Assembly (NCBI GenBank): GCA_008692225.1
Contig: VICG01000015.1
Span: forward strand, 637,001 to 701,000
DNA: 64,000 nt
Direction of reading: 5' to 3'
DNA from: Monilinia fructicola
Lineage: Eukaryota; Ascomycota; Leotiomycetes; Helotiales; Sclerotiniaceae
In this document: positions 47,867-61,001 of the stretch, one piece after another
Position numbering within the stretch: the first letter of the stretch is position 1
Layout of the letters: each line of letters opens with the position of its first letter
Translations under genes and position numbers: made by a program
The notes under the pieces: generated by a model
The model's input: only the letters and a program-made list of their open reading frames with translations
Told to the model about the DNA's origin: nothing
Databases searched by the model: none

Positions 47867-49072
47867 ATGATGAAGAGAAAAAGCGCAACGCCGCAAAATT
47901 CAGATGTAAGTTCTATCCTTAATCCATGCAGTTTTTTTAATGAATAAACTCTTCTATCTTTCAACCACAATCAAGCTCGTCAAATATCTTAAAGACATAC
48001 TAATAATTCATGTTATTCTCTAGAATGAATCCAACGTCAGTTATCCGAAATCACACAAGATGTTGAAAATCGCAGACTCAACCCTTGTTGGTGATTCCAG
48101 TCATGCCGAAGAATTGTATCTTGAGCTAAAAAAGCTTTCTCATCATGTCGATCAACAATTTACAAAGCTTACAGTTATCGATAAGTGTCTTCTAGACGCT
48201 ATTGCAAACCATCGTAGCCGGGCTGTAAGTACAAGTATTTTATCAGCGCCCTAAGATATGATGCTAATATTTTTCTGTTATAGGGACAAAATTGGGACAA
48301 ATTCATAAAGGATTTCCCCACTGCCTCTGGTGCCTTGAAGTGTGACTTGGCGAAAACCATTTCACAAAACCACATCGTAATCATTTCAGAACTAAAACGC
48401 TTTGAGGAGGAGCTTCTTTTCAGTAAATGTCGAGATGAGCTTGCAAGGATGAAAAACAAGTTTGAACATGTCGGTTTATTGAAAATATATTTCATGATCA
48501 CATCTGCTAACATTGACCAGGACTATCCGAACTTTAAACCTCGAGATGGAGAATATTCTATTACCAGCCGCGTATCGTCCCCTGCTACTTACAACGAAGA
48601 AATCATTGCATTCTTCTCAAATGCTTCTCAAGAGGAAGTTATCAAAGCAGTACCACGTCCAACTCTATTGCCGAGGTTTAAATTAGTTCCCTGTGAGAGA
48701 TGCCATTCCAGAGAAGGGCTTCCTCTGGAATACTTAGCTCGGATTAATAAGGCTCATCTTTTTCCTCATAACTTTGGCGTTAATTCATATTCATATGATA
48801 CCGCACAGGTGGTTAGAAGAATAACTAAACCCAATCTAAGGTCTGATGATGATTGTTTCATAAGTGGAATCGCCACTATCTGGATCTTCGATCCCAAGAG
48901 CAGGAAATATGAACCCCATTCAAATCAACAAGTTGTCACCCTCGGCGGACAAGCTGCGCTAGATGATATGTTGCATGAACAATCAATCTACGTAGAAATT
49001 TCAAGAAAAGATTTGAAAAAGTCGCGTACAAGAAAGATCACAATCCAAACCCAGAGAGTTTTCAGAACCTGA
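47867..49072 (+). CDS. Hypothetical protein, three exons
   Basis: Unrecognised. Exons 47867-47905, 48024-48224 and 48284-49072 with GTAAGT donors and TAG acceptors, all at phase 0, give 342 residues without a frame break. The start is the first of two adjacent ATGs (MMKRKSATPQNSD). Residues about 30-130 are predicted by eye to be helical, with heptad-like spacing (AEELYLELKKLSHHVDQQ, ISELKRFEEELLFSKCRDEL). Later come LVPCERCHSREGLPLEYLAR with a CxxC, FISGIATIWIFDP and a Lys/Arg-rich tail (SRKDLKKSRTRKITIQ). No signal peptide or membrane helix. Gene reality is well supported by the splice structure and unbroken 789-base last exon; function is unknown. Confidence 0.8.
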
Positions 49073-52000
49073 TCAAGACTATCTCAGTAACTAATCTGAT
49101 TTTTACACCCGGAAAAATCAACGGCTATCGAGACGGACATGACTAGGTGGAGGGAAGGAATCTTCATGCGTGGACACTCTAGATCAAATTGTTCCTCGCT
49201 CGGCAAAACATATTCCAGGGGAAAACAGCCCAGGGAAATTTTCAACCAAGTTGATTTATTTGAACCACAAGCCTACGAGAGAGGAAATGGTACGAGACAA
49301 AAATCACTATACCAAAAGACACACAACATCGAGAGATTTCCAGACAAAGAGCAATATTCCATGTCGAAAATATACAATGCCACCCGCATATTGATTTGAG
49401 AAGGCAGCTACCACCATCCTGTCTATCACTCGCCATTATATTACGCTGGAGCTTCGAAGAATCTGCCGATTTTTTGTTTATGCGATGATGTTCCAATTGC
49501 ATTTACAGTTTTGAGTTTTTGATAGGTCTTGCTTGCAGCAGCTAGTTAGTTAGGTCTTTATGGCAATTCAAGCGATACCTGTATTCCTTTAGTAATACTA
49601 AATTAAGTTAAAGAAATTTGAATGTCATTGTTCTTCAACAGTGACATGTTTCTGCGAGTGACCGATCTTACTATTTTTTCTACATCCGTCTCATCTCTTA
49701 GGTACACTATCATTATTCTGATTTCTTAAGTTTGTTTCAAAGTGGACACTATAATAGCCGGGTAGCTTGTAATAAAACCTTTACAGCATTCAGACGAACA
49801 GTGTAATGCCACTAGATGCTAATTAGACTATTTCATCATGAAACGAACCCCTTTTAGACTCAGAATATAGATCGACAAGTAAGAAAAATTCTGGAATAGT
49901 AAAGTTGAACGTCCAATCCCGTGCCATCATATGATATCAATTCTTACTAACTTCAAAAGTCCACCAGTGGTCTGATCATTCCATCCAAAGCATTTTTCCA
50001 CACGCTTTCCCATAGCTCCCTGCATCGCTGCATCTACGAAACACTCAGGATGAGTCTTATGAAACGCAAGTTTTCCCTTTCCAAACCATCGCGAAGTGGC
50101 GTGAGATTCGATTCAAACTGTTGATACCCCTGGACTGTGACACCCAACGAGTCCAACATCAGCCATTGCAGTGGCCAAAGAATCCCAAGGTACTGTCTTA
50201 GCACGCTCTTTGAAGTTTCGTCATGAGAATATGGTTTTGGAGATCTCGTTTGAGTTCTTGATGACAGGTACTTTGGGATGTGGGATTTCGAGAAGTAAGG
50301 CCAGTGTCGTATCTGGGTCGAGAGTCACTACTAGAGGGAGAATTTCATTTGTATCAGCATCGGAGAACTCTCTATTTTTGACCTTGGATCGTATGGAACC
50401 TCAGGTTTCTCTGGTTGCTCAGGAACCCACGGCATTCAATTGATCGCAATCCCTTGTGATGCAATTCTTTTGGCCTACCTAGCTGCATTTTCTGCAAGTA
50501 TTTCAGTATTTCGTCTTTCAATTGACGCGACGCACTCGGGATTGCTATACGTAGAGAGAATCGTGAGATCATGATCTATGTATTCTTCACCAAAATCTAG
50601 GCGACGGGGTGTTCTTTTATGGCGTGGTCGAACTTGCACCCAAGGTTGGCTCAGTTCGTTTCTTTGATGATCGTCCACGCCGAGCCATTCCTGGCTAAGG
50701 CATGTTCTGCTTGATTTTGGCGTTTCAAAGAACTTTTTAGTGGTACCCGCAAATAGCTTTTCGGCCTCAATTTTCTGAGTCCGTGTTTTCCCCAAAGAAA
50801 TTGACTCTCACTACGATCAGTCGCCTCGAGGTTGGTAGTCCGTGTTGTTCATTGATCCTCAAAAGTGCTTTTGCATATAACCCCATCCTCGACCATTCTT
50901 GGGTTTTATAATCTTCTCAAATTCTCGCTTTTCGCCACGAGGCGAGGACAATAAAATCGAACCATCTCAAGCATCTGAGTCATTGCACACACGCTAGAAA
51001 TCGCAGGATATAGAACATCGTCCAGTATGCTTTCTCGAAATCAGCATGTGAGAACTGAGATGGATACATGTTTGGATCGATGTTTGTAATAAAGTCTCGC
51101 TTTTGGAAGGGTTTTCTTGTTCCGCTTTTTCATGATTGAATTGCCCTTCTGCTCGCATTGTCCTTAAAGGTAGGCTGTGCTTTTATGGTATACTTTTGGT
51201 ACAACCTTTTGACTTATCTTGAGACTCGATATGAGATACCACGAAGATATAAGAAAGGACAGCTCTAAGCTTCTTGGGAACGAAATTGATTGATAAAATC
51301 ACAGCATTCGCATAGAGGTACGAAGATGTGTCTGGGGCACCAGAATATCCCATTCCGGCGCAAGTCCACGAGCTCCTGGGCAGGATACGCATTATCAGTC
51401 ATCTTTTCTTTAGATAATAATTGTTCAGATATACCATGCATAGGAGAAGCATGGTTATCATACTTACATGATAATGGGAACTCTATTGCGATGGTCCTGA
51501 ATCTTCTAAACCATTTTGTGGGATGTATACTTACAACAAGAACAGAGTTATTATATATTCAAATCCAGACGAGAATTTAGAGTTTTGTGCACATGGAATG
51601 GAGGATATGCCCTCCAAGATATCGGTAAACATGCGGGAATGTGAAAAGACTATCTGTGGTGCAATATCTCAAGCGGGAGCCTACCGCAAACAAACTATAG
51701 AGGCATAGAAAGAAGCATAAAGGATGAAAGCGAATACAACGAGAAACTGATGATAATAGGAATAAATCACCATCAACGCCCCTCACCTCACCTCTCAAAC
51801 TTTACTTCCCCAAACTCACCTGCTGAGCTTCACTACTACGTATACTTGCAATTGGAGCAGATCTCGAAACCATAGAGAATAGCATTTTCCAGTCAGTATG
51901 ATCAAGTCCTGTCATCATCTTCCTCGTTCTACTGATGAAATAAACTCGAGGCTTCTCGTATCTATTAGCACAGTGACATATTCACGCAGTCGTTGTAGCT

Positions 52001-52326
52001 CTATATCACTGTCATTATACGAGTAATTTGGACGAGGTGAAGTAACCTTTGAACTACACATCACGGAAAAACAATTGACCGATGCTCTTTGTCAGCACCA
52101 CCGTGCACTAAATTGAACAAAGGGTAACCTTAACCTTAACAACTCGATATTTCCACTGATGCTGAATTATCATATCGATATCACTCATCGCTCATCTCTC
52201 ATAACTCGTCGCTCAATACTGATTGATACATCGACAACAACAATGGCAAGTGATTGCGAAATAATCTCACTGACTTCTTATCATCCTACTTAAATGTAAA
52301 TATCGTCAACGAAAAGCAAACTCATC
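49073..52326. other. 3.3-kb region with possible decayed minus-strand gene, nothing confident
   Basis: The minus strand at about 50780-50475 has a coding-like exon (KIEAEKLFAGTTKKFF..., WVQVRPRHKRTPRRLDFGEE, ILSTYSNPECVASIERRN) bounded by a possible acceptor (ctcag, right) and donor (GTAGGC, left). No complete model from start to stop could be built and I recognise no family. Other open readings are shorter. 51780-52326 is the promoter side of the kinase gene. Confidence 0.35.
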
Positions 52327-54181
52327 ATGAGTGATGCCAACATTCATCCCAAGCATTGTGAATCTCTTTATGGCGAAGGGGGTTTCCATCCCATACACCT
52401 CGATGATACTTTTAAACATAATCGCTACAAAGTTATACACAAACTAGGACATGGTGGCTTCGCAACTGTGTGGCTTGCTCGAGATAATAAGAGAGAAAGA
52501 TATGTCGCCTTGAAGGTTCTTGCATCACGTTTGTCACGCGGTTCACCAGAAGTGGATATATTACGTGTAATGAGGTCTAGGTGAGTGCAAGTCATTTTTT
52601 AGTATCTCCTGTGTTATCTCGTTGTTGCACTTTTGTTTACTAATTCCCAATTTTTTAGTTCTGAACATGTCGGGAAATCTCACGTCATGTCCTTGCTGGA
52701 TCATTTTTTCCACAAAGGCCCTAATGGAGAGCATCTGTGTCTGGTCTCGGAAGTTGGAGGCCCCAGCATCAAGCGGTTTAATGAATGTCCTGGTGAATAC
52801 AAAGGAAGTCGACGGTTGGAAGCTTCTGTGGCAAGATATGTATGCTTACAGGCTGTGAATGGCTTGGATTATATTCATCACACTGGGATTATTCACGGAG
52901 GTATGCAATATCTTTCAACCCCTCTCTTTTTTTGCGGTTAATTGACTACAGAATTTAGATTTTACCCCGGCCAATATTCTTTTGCAGTTTGCCAATATCG
53001 ATGAGTGGACAGTGGAAGAAATATATGAAAGACTAGGCCCTCCTCAAAAGCAGGAGATCCTCCGTGCTGCCACAGTCGGTAACGTGACAGAATCATCCTT
53101 TCCCGATTACGCGGTTGTAGCGATCGATATGAATGATGTAGATCCCCAATGGATATCCGATAAGATTATAATCATTGATTTTGGCATCTCATTTCTCCAA
53201 GAAAGCCCTTCCTTCGACATTGGTACTCCCAAAAGTTACTGTGCTCCAGAGTTCTTATTCGGATATCACAGAAGTATGGCTTCAGATATCTGGGCTCTGG
53301 GATGCACAATATTCGAAATCCGTACCGGCGCCAGGTTGTTCAAGTATAAAGGCACTCCAAAAAGGGATGAGATGTTAATAGCTATAGTGAAGTTGTTAGG
53401 AACTCTTCCTAGTGAATGGTGGGGTGCATGGCAAGAAGGTCTAAAATGGTACGAAATACATAGCAAAATTGCTGAAGGATCAACAGGAAGTATTCTTCAA
53501 GAAATCATGGAGACCGGTGCACACGATGGAGATGATCCTCCCATCAAAAGCAAACGGAAGGATACAGACTTGGAGCATGTCCAAAATTACAAAAAGCATT
53601 CCTCACATAGCGCACTTCATACGACAGGCAATCTTGTGTTGATAGCCGAGACTTTGAATACTGCTGAAGCAGATGAAGTATTGAAAGCTGTAAATGATAC
53701 TAGTCCAGGAAAGGAAGATTCTGGTTCCCTCGAATCTGTGGAAATTCCTGGTTCTGGATCATCAAATGCCAAGAGCTCAGAGGCCAAGAGCTCAGAGGCG
53801 AAGAGCTCAGAAGCGAAGAGCTCAGAAGCGAAGAGCTCAGAGGCCAAGAGCTCAGAGAAAACTCCATCCTCTGAGGGTATCTCGACTGGTATTTTCAAAG
53901 TGGAGGCTCGCGAGAATCCGCTTCCCGATGTGCCCGAGCAAATCAAAACAGATTCTCCTGTACACATAATTAAACACAAAAGTACAGTACATTATGCGGT
54001 CCAGGATTTAATACATGCTACTAGATCCGAACCATCTTTCGGCTCTGCTCAGTCCCTTCTTGAGCCTTCTGGGTTTAGAATAACCGCTGCTGAAGCCGAA
54101 TCTCTCGAAGATCTACTTCGAAATGCTCTGAAATACCGGCCCGAAGAACGCAGCACTGCTTCGAGACTATCAAACACATAA
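52327..54181 (+). CDS. SRPK-like serine/threonine protein kinase
   Basis: Exons 52327-52580, 52659-52900 and 52959-54181; 572 residues, phases close, frame intact. Kinase landmarks: Gly-rich loop LGHGGFATVWLA (residues 40-51), ATP-site Lys63 in YVALKVLAS, catalytic loop HGDFTPANILL with Asp166 and Asn171, DFG at 239-241 (IIIIDFGIS), activation-segment end GTPKSYCAPEFLFG, and helix F SDIWALGCTIFEI. The long spacer between catalytic loop and DFG (about 70 residues) and the sequence style are those of fungal SRPK-type kinases, which phosphorylate Ser/Arg-rich proteins in yeast and animals. A second insertion before the C-terminal part carries a 5-residue AKSSE tandem repeat. The C-terminus EDLLRNALKYRPEERSTAS matches the final kinase helix, so the domain is split rather than truncated. 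Substrate unknown. Confidence 0.9.
53768..53857 (+). repeat. 15-bp coding repeat (AKSSE)n in the kinase gene
   Basis: Six tandem 15-base units (gccaagagctcagag and variants) encode AKSSE repeats inside the kinase insertion. The copies differ only at third positions or single bases. Confidence 0.92.
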
Positions 54182-56783
54182 GTGGCTCTCTGATGTACAT
54201 CGGGAGATCGATCGACAGACGTACCAAATTATAAACTGCTGAAAATTGACACCAAAACCTCGTTCAATGGACGGATTATAAGCTTTGGAATCTCACTTTG
54301 TCTATGTTTATTTCACACATTCCCTTGTAATACATTTATTGCTCCTCGGATGCGTTTAATTTGTTAATAATTGGATTAGAGCTGGATCTTCAATACAATA
54401 GCCACTGCAATATTTAGCAATGCTATATAGACAGTGCTTGATGTTTTGATCAAACAGAAAAGTTCTCTACTAAGAAAAAATCTTCCTTTAGCCATTATTA
54501 TATTGGTTGTTTCACCTCACTCTTGCAAGCAATCTTCTAGCCATCTGCTTTTTTTTCTGCGTTTTTGAAGTGGCAAGTTATTCTGTTATTTTTTTACGAA
54601 AAGTGATATTAAACCAAGGAATTTGGTTCGCTCAATTATTCTTCCATACACACTTGCTTTGAGCTTTTGCTATTATGGCGATTTATTGACTTTCTTGATC
54701 AGTTTTCACTGTCGCCTCATGCATTTTTTGTTTTTGCGTGGAGTTTATGAACCAAATACTCCAGTTGGTGTTTGTTGAAAAGCAAGCAATATTTAAGAAA
54801 GAGGAAGACAGGAAGACATGAATTTGAACAGAAGAAAAGCGCTTACATTGAAAATTTCGTGACTATTTCATTCTTTTGTATATTAGGTTGAAATTAATTC
54901 AAACGAAAAAAAAAGTCTACATGTACATTTAATGTTGAGCTCTCTCTCAAAATGCACTTGGAATTCGTCCTGCCTATGAGAAGGTGGGGGCGAGGGCATT
55001 AGTACCCCCGATCAGGATAGTTTCATGCTTCTACAATACTTGGAAGAGCAACAGTATAGATTTTTTGTGTGCAGTTCAATGCTGAAATTCTACTTCTTTT
55101 GTAAGTTGACTAAGATTGCCATTGATATGTATCACGATATAAGTTAGATTTAAATCCTTTATGGACTCCCTTGACGGTGACTAGGTGTAATGGAAAAGTA
55201 CATGAGTGGCGTTACGTATACAGGTTCACTCGAAATACAAAAACTCGGTGAAAAGTGGAAAAGCTTGGATAATGAAAGAACTCCATTCGTAATGTCCATC
55301 GATCCCCTAATGCTTGGAAACGCCCAGTGTAAAGCAGACCGCATCTGCCAGCCTTCATGCACACAAGCTCAGAGACGGACTTCGGGGCGCCAGCCAACCG
55401 ACAAGGGTTTCCCGTGCGACGTGTTTTGCATCACCCCGCATCTCCCAATTCTTACCAAGCGTTGCACGAGGAGGCTTCTTGGGGTATATGACCTGACGAT
55501 CTCTTTTGACGCTGGAGATCTTGTGCTTTGTTAAAGGATGACGGAGTTCGTGTCATGCATGGCTTGAGCATCTACTTTCTTCCAAGGAATCTCGAGCTGG
55601 TTTGCCAGAGCTCGTGTTGTACATGCTGACTTTGCGTGGTACGGGAATCGGATCTCGCATTATGCTGTACGGGCGATACGTCATTGCTAGCTGCGTGATT
55701 ATTGGAGAAGTGAAGTCGTCGACCAATCAGTGCGCCAATGGCGTCGGTTCATGGTTCGAGGAGAGATGAGATACTTGGATTTTGTCGACGCTCAATCTTA
55801 ACCAATCGATTGAATTAATCATCGCTGATGAAAGAACTTGCCTTGACTCTCAATCGATAGGATATGTACGCATCTAACCGTTTTGGGGATGTTTGTAGCA
55901 ACGTAGAAATTTGAACATTTGAAAAATGTTGTGATGGTCTGGAAAACTGTTTCCTTGCTTGCCTAATAACCCCACGGTTGAGAAAGATTTGGTGTTCGCG
56001 GATCAATGATCGCGATCGCCCTCAGGAGAACGAGAGATACACGATGGAAATACCCATAACTAATTCCAAAATAGACCAGAAAAATGCCGGGGATTCGAGC
56101 ATGTGTAGAATTTGTCCAGTGTTCAAAATCATCACTCTTTGGAGGAAGTATTGTGATAGAATCTTTCGACATAGCATCGCATGATTAGCAATGATCAGAA
56201 GAGAATGAAGCCAAACAGTCTTGACTTATGACACACTGGATGTACCACAACCAACAAACTTCGCGAATATAGTTACGACGGATATAACCATCATCACTTA
56301 CATACTTACTTATACAGACCCAAAGCAGCCTCGAGAATGCCATTAAATTTAATGATAAAACCGACCGACTACTCAAGGGGCATTTTAAATTAAATTGCAA
56401 ATTGCAGAGCGATAACCGACCGATCTTTCGCTTCAAGACGAGTCGTCCTTGATCTTGAAGATCCACCTCCGTGCTCCTCTCCGGCTCTCCTCCTGGGATA
56501 TATATAGAAATACAAAGCACCGCATCGATATTCCCCCTTCGACATCAACACCGGGATCGAAAACCCATGAAACGCATAGATTGCGAAAATTCGCACAACC
56601 CATCGATCAACACTCGTTCATCAACCCAAAGCCTTCAGTATCCACCGCCGGGCCAACACAAGCCCGCCTCCCATTCCCACCCCCAACATATTTCACTCCC
56701 TGCTCCCCCCCGCCTTCTAAATCTTGAACCACGTCCCTACTGGTAACTATGTATTCACCTTATAACTCTATCTCTAATACATA

Positions 56784-56815
<32 letters not shown>

Positions 56816-56861
56816 CATACATACATACATACATACATACATACATACATACATACATACA

Positions 56862-56921
<60 letters not shown>

Positions 56922-58701
56922 TATATTATACAATACCCCTTTTACAACTTCCAGAACCCAAGCTCAAGTTCAATCTCATGAATTCTGCTGCCCTCCTCCC
57001 CGCGCCGCGACTCCTTCTGCATACATCGATTCATCGGATAAACTACTGACTTCTGCCCTAAATGACATCTCATGCGCAGTGCAGCGCAGGGGATCAAGTT
57101 AAGGTTCTGGGAAGATGGATGGATGGTTAGACTAATCAGTCATACACGATCATCTATACATACCTATACCAAATTCCATAAAGCCAAGCAAGCATACACA
57201 CATACACACATACGCACATCATACATATATACACACATACATATATCGCTATACAGACGGAGCTGGCTGTGTATACAAAATAGATATAAGAAAGTATGAC
57301 GCTACAAGTACTCCTAGTATCCTCGTAGCATACTTGTAGTATGGAAAAAAGACGCATATACAAGTAGATGCATAGATGAGTCAGTCATGTTGAGAAAGAG
57401 TAGGTTAGGTTAGGTCAGGTCAGGTTAGATTAGCCAAGGGAAGATTACTGTCGGGAAATGGATCATGTGATATTGGGTTGCTGTACGAATAATAAGTCTA
57501 ACCGTATTGGGCCTACTAGCACCTTGAGGACGTCTATAAAGTCGTTCTCCATTCCATAGATTACATAGAGAATAACAACGATGATATACCAACAAAAGAA
57601 TTAAGTACTTCCACTTTAACTGATCAAGTTTATACCAACAACATGAGCTGCGGCCCTCAAAGTTTGGTTCCAACATCCGTGGCGATTATAAAGCCAACTC
57701 AAAAAAATGGAGAACAGAATGCAGATTCGACGAGAAGTTTGTTATCTTGACACTGCAAAGGGAAACCCTCAACCAAGACAACTTCTAGAACAAACATGAG
57801 TACAGGAAGGGGCAAAACTAATCATCAAACTTCATATCTCACAATTTTCTGCACGCAGCCAAAAGGCGAAGATTGCTCGTATATTTGCTGGGAACGTATT
57901 TGCTATTTGAATTCCAGCAGTTGAATTATCATGATTAGAATTTGATGGGCACTGATATATATAATACAGTCATTTGTGAAAAGGGGAGGTGCTAGACGTG
58001 GAAGTGGTGTGTGTTTGTAGAACGTTGAAAACGCTGGCGTTTGATAAGATCGCTTGTTTGTCCAGGGGCATGTTGTTAGGTCAAGCCGGAGGTAGATCCA
58101 GGAGCATGAAGTATATATCTCCCACACTTTTCCATCTGGGGAGTTGTCTATGAGTCGGAGGAGCAGATTGGTCTCAGTCAGATTGGTTGAAGTTGAAGAA
58201 CTTTTCTTCTGATATCCTCTACGATTGATATCGTTAAGCTGAAATGTGATTATACGATCACCCAGTTTTGACTGCCTACTAAGATACTGCATGAAAATTC
58301 TGGGTTTGAAATGACACTTTCCAATTATGTTGAAAAAGGTATGTACCATAGATATCTCTGCACGGTCAATACTGATTGTAGTTGCTAAATTTGTACAGCG
58401 AAATGATAGGGCTTTCTATTTTGATCAATATCATTGATTGAGTTTATATATCTCGTCATCGTTCTTTGAAATTTGCATCCCATCATAACATACATTCATT
58501 TCATTCATCACTAATCGGGCATATTTACAATTTGTTAGCAGATTACATTATTAGTTGATAGTACTTTTGAGATAAGTTAGAATCACTTGTTTACAATAAG
58601 TCATCAAATTACTAATTAATATTTAAAATTAGGAATTTTTTACTTCCATCCTCGGATGATTCGTGGCAACCAGTCATCTTCATCGTGTCGGAGCGAAAGC
58701 C
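54182..58701. other. 4.5-kb region without a recognisable gene
   Basis: Nothing convincing on either strand. 55200-55530 is less AT-rich and open in the plus frame but shows no family features. A large CATA/TA microsatellite lies at 56765-56933, smaller acac/acat repeats at about 57190-57250, and aggtt/aggtc repeats at about 57403-57430. No tRNA seen. Confidence 0.45.
56765..56933. repeat. (CATA)n then (TA)n microsatellite
   Basis: About 120 bases of uninterrupted catacata units, changing to about 40 bases of alternating ta. Confidence 0.95.
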
Positions 58702-60101
58702 ATGCTCTTCCGCAATGTATTTCTCAATAAAGAAAAAGAAAAAGAAAACGAATCAAGTCCATCTCGTGTCGTAGAAACAGAAGATATCATAACTCCCGAA
58801 GGTAACATAGCATCCAAGAATCTGAAGGAAGTTACGTGGAGAAAAGATAGCGCGGGCTCCATGCAAAGCGTGGGCTCCATATCATTCAAACCCACAGTCA
58901 AAGTCGGCAGAGATTCTGGATCTGGTTTCGAGACTTATGATCTGGCCTCCCCAAAGGTGAAAACGAAGAGAGAGAAGAAAAGGAGCATAATAAGCATAAA
59001 GAAATGCCATGCATGTTCTAAAACCACACTCGTAATTAAGTCTCCTACCCAAGGTTGTGACAAAAGGCTAAAGAAGTGCCTCGAATTTATGGAAATGGAT
59101 GTTAATAACAGGCATGTTAATGATAACAGTGTTATAAACGGGCCCAGATATAAAATCCTTAATGAGGGCCGCAAACTTCTTAAAGAGGGTCATGAACTCC
59201 TTGATAAGTGGAAAAAGAGAGAGGAGGCCAAGGATTATATCTTCGAGATTCGAATTGCAGAGGTTGATAATAAAAACGCCAAAACGAAATGGACAACGAA
59301 CTTCTGGGTACCAAAATGGTGGGATCCAACGAAAGATGGTATGGATTATGGGAAACATAAGACGCTGGGTTGGAAGGTCTCTCAGTCTTTCAGAAAATGG
59401 ACAGCACATGTGTTATGTCCATTGGAAGGCTCCCAGCATTGTAGCTCTGAGTGTCGGGACACTGGTACGATGGGCTTCTTCAAAAACTTCAGACCGGTTA
59501 AGGATGTCGAAAAAATGGTTTTTACAATGCAATGCGAGTGTAAGAGTGGTTTTCCAGGGAAATCGGGGAAACAAACACTGTCATTTCAAAAGTGGAAGTA
59601 CATCTGTATGAGCGTATATGTCATAAATCCAAGAGTGAAAGATCAAAGGATACAGCGGAGGATGATGAACTAATGAGGATTCTCGGTGGTATAGGGGGAA
59701 CGTCTAGCCTCAAAGGTAAGAAGGTTCCAGAGAGGAGTATGGAAGAAACAGAGACAGATATCCCGAAAGAAGAAATGGAATTGAACGACAATGAGTGTCA
59801 ACTTTCCGAAGACGAGAATTGTTCAATGACTATTGAGAAAGAAGTGACAGAGGTGCAGGATCTTTAAGATGCGATTCGGCAGCTTCAAATAGACTTGGAG
59901 GAAAAAGAGTCTCAGTCTTCCATAGAGGGAGATATTTCAGCAGCCAATAAGGAAGAAGTCGATGCAGTAACTGAGAAGACCAAGACAGCAATTCTAACGC
60001 TCAAAGCGAAACTAAAAGACACCAATTCTGAATTTCTGGAAGACAAAAACATCTCGGGGACTGATTCTCAACGAAACGAGAACATCGATGCGGAAACATG
60101 A
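58702..60101 (+). pseudogene. Unknown charged, Cys-containing protein; one frame break and one in-frame stop
   Basis: Unrecognised. From the ATG at 58702 (MLFRNVFLNKEKEKEN) an open frame runs to SFQKW near 59593. There the other frame (KVEVHLYERICHKSKSERSK...) is clearly the continuation, joined if the A4 run at 59588-59591 lacks one base. That frame reaches TAA at 59865-59867 (EVQDL-stop), yet coiled-coil-like sequence continues in the same frame (DAIRQLQIDLEEKESQ ...) to TGA at 60099-60101. A single-base indel cannot explain this stop. Seen: Lys/Arg-rich helix (KTKREKKRSIISIKK), CHACSK, aromatic WTTNFWVPKWWDP, CPLEGSQHCSSEC and an acidic/Ser tail. It may be a gene with a nonsense mutation, or a 388-residue protein with a relic tail. 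Confidence 0.55.
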
Positions 60102-61001
60102 GGTGTAATTGAATAGTAGCGAATTTCAATGTATCCAGCATTAGCTAAGACAAATACAGCATTCTTCATGATTGATATGTTCCCTGAACATTTTGATCCT
60201 TACGGCAAGTTATACATCAAATCCTCTAATCATCTACTAGTACGGTGTGCAGTGACTACATGGTCTGATGTTATTGTATGGAGGTCATCTGGTGGCGTTG
60301 ACTTGACAGTATCAGAAAACGTATTAGAGTTCTCATCATATTCTGATATATTTATTCTTCGAAACGGCCAGTTGACCAATTTACTTGGCCTGAGAGGCTC
60401 TAGAAGATGATATACAAAACGTTCTGTGGGCCAAGTGCTGATTGACTACTGAAGTGACTGTCTAGATATCGTGTTGTATCTATCTCATAAGCTATTTCTC
60501 GTACGTTTAGCTTGGAATTTCCTTCGTCTTTCCACCTTCCATCCCCCTTTTCTCATTCTTTCCTCTTTCTTTCCTTCATCTAGCGTTAGAAGCAAAAACT
60601 ACCCAACTGTCAACCAGGACTTGATACACGTGATCTACCGTAACGACTGACTGCTAATACTTGCGGAAAGAACAACTCACACATGTTATACAGTCAAACA
60701 CAATTTGAGTCCAAAGACATGTTTTTCATAATACAGCAGAGCAACTTACTATATATATTGAATTGTCTCTGGGCCGCAGCGAGTAAGTAAGTTAGTGCCT
60801 CCTCCAAGTAATGATTCATTCATTCACTTGCTTGTACTCATCGCCATTTGCTTTATATATATTAATAAGTGATTCGTATATACAGCAGCCTATTCTGATA
60901 CAGCTCCATCATCATCTTATATACTAGATCATCATGTGGAGTTGCTCGTCTTTCAGTTAATCTTCGCATACACTTACAACTATCACAACCTTCTACGCAT
61001 A
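60102..61001. other. Intergenic, no gene recognised
   Basis: A 93-codon open stretch at 60129-60410 has no family features and could be a remnant. The rest is promoter sequence of the gene at 61002, including a pyrimidine-rich tract at 60520-60580. Confidence 0.4.

Noticed and set aside
55190..55534. 114-codon plus-strand open reading of higher GC
   Set aside because: No family features, no splice context, and open readings of similar size overlap on the other strand.
56749..57102. 117-codon open reading with YIHT repeats
   Set aside because: Translation of the CATA microsatellite followed by short non-conserved sequence.
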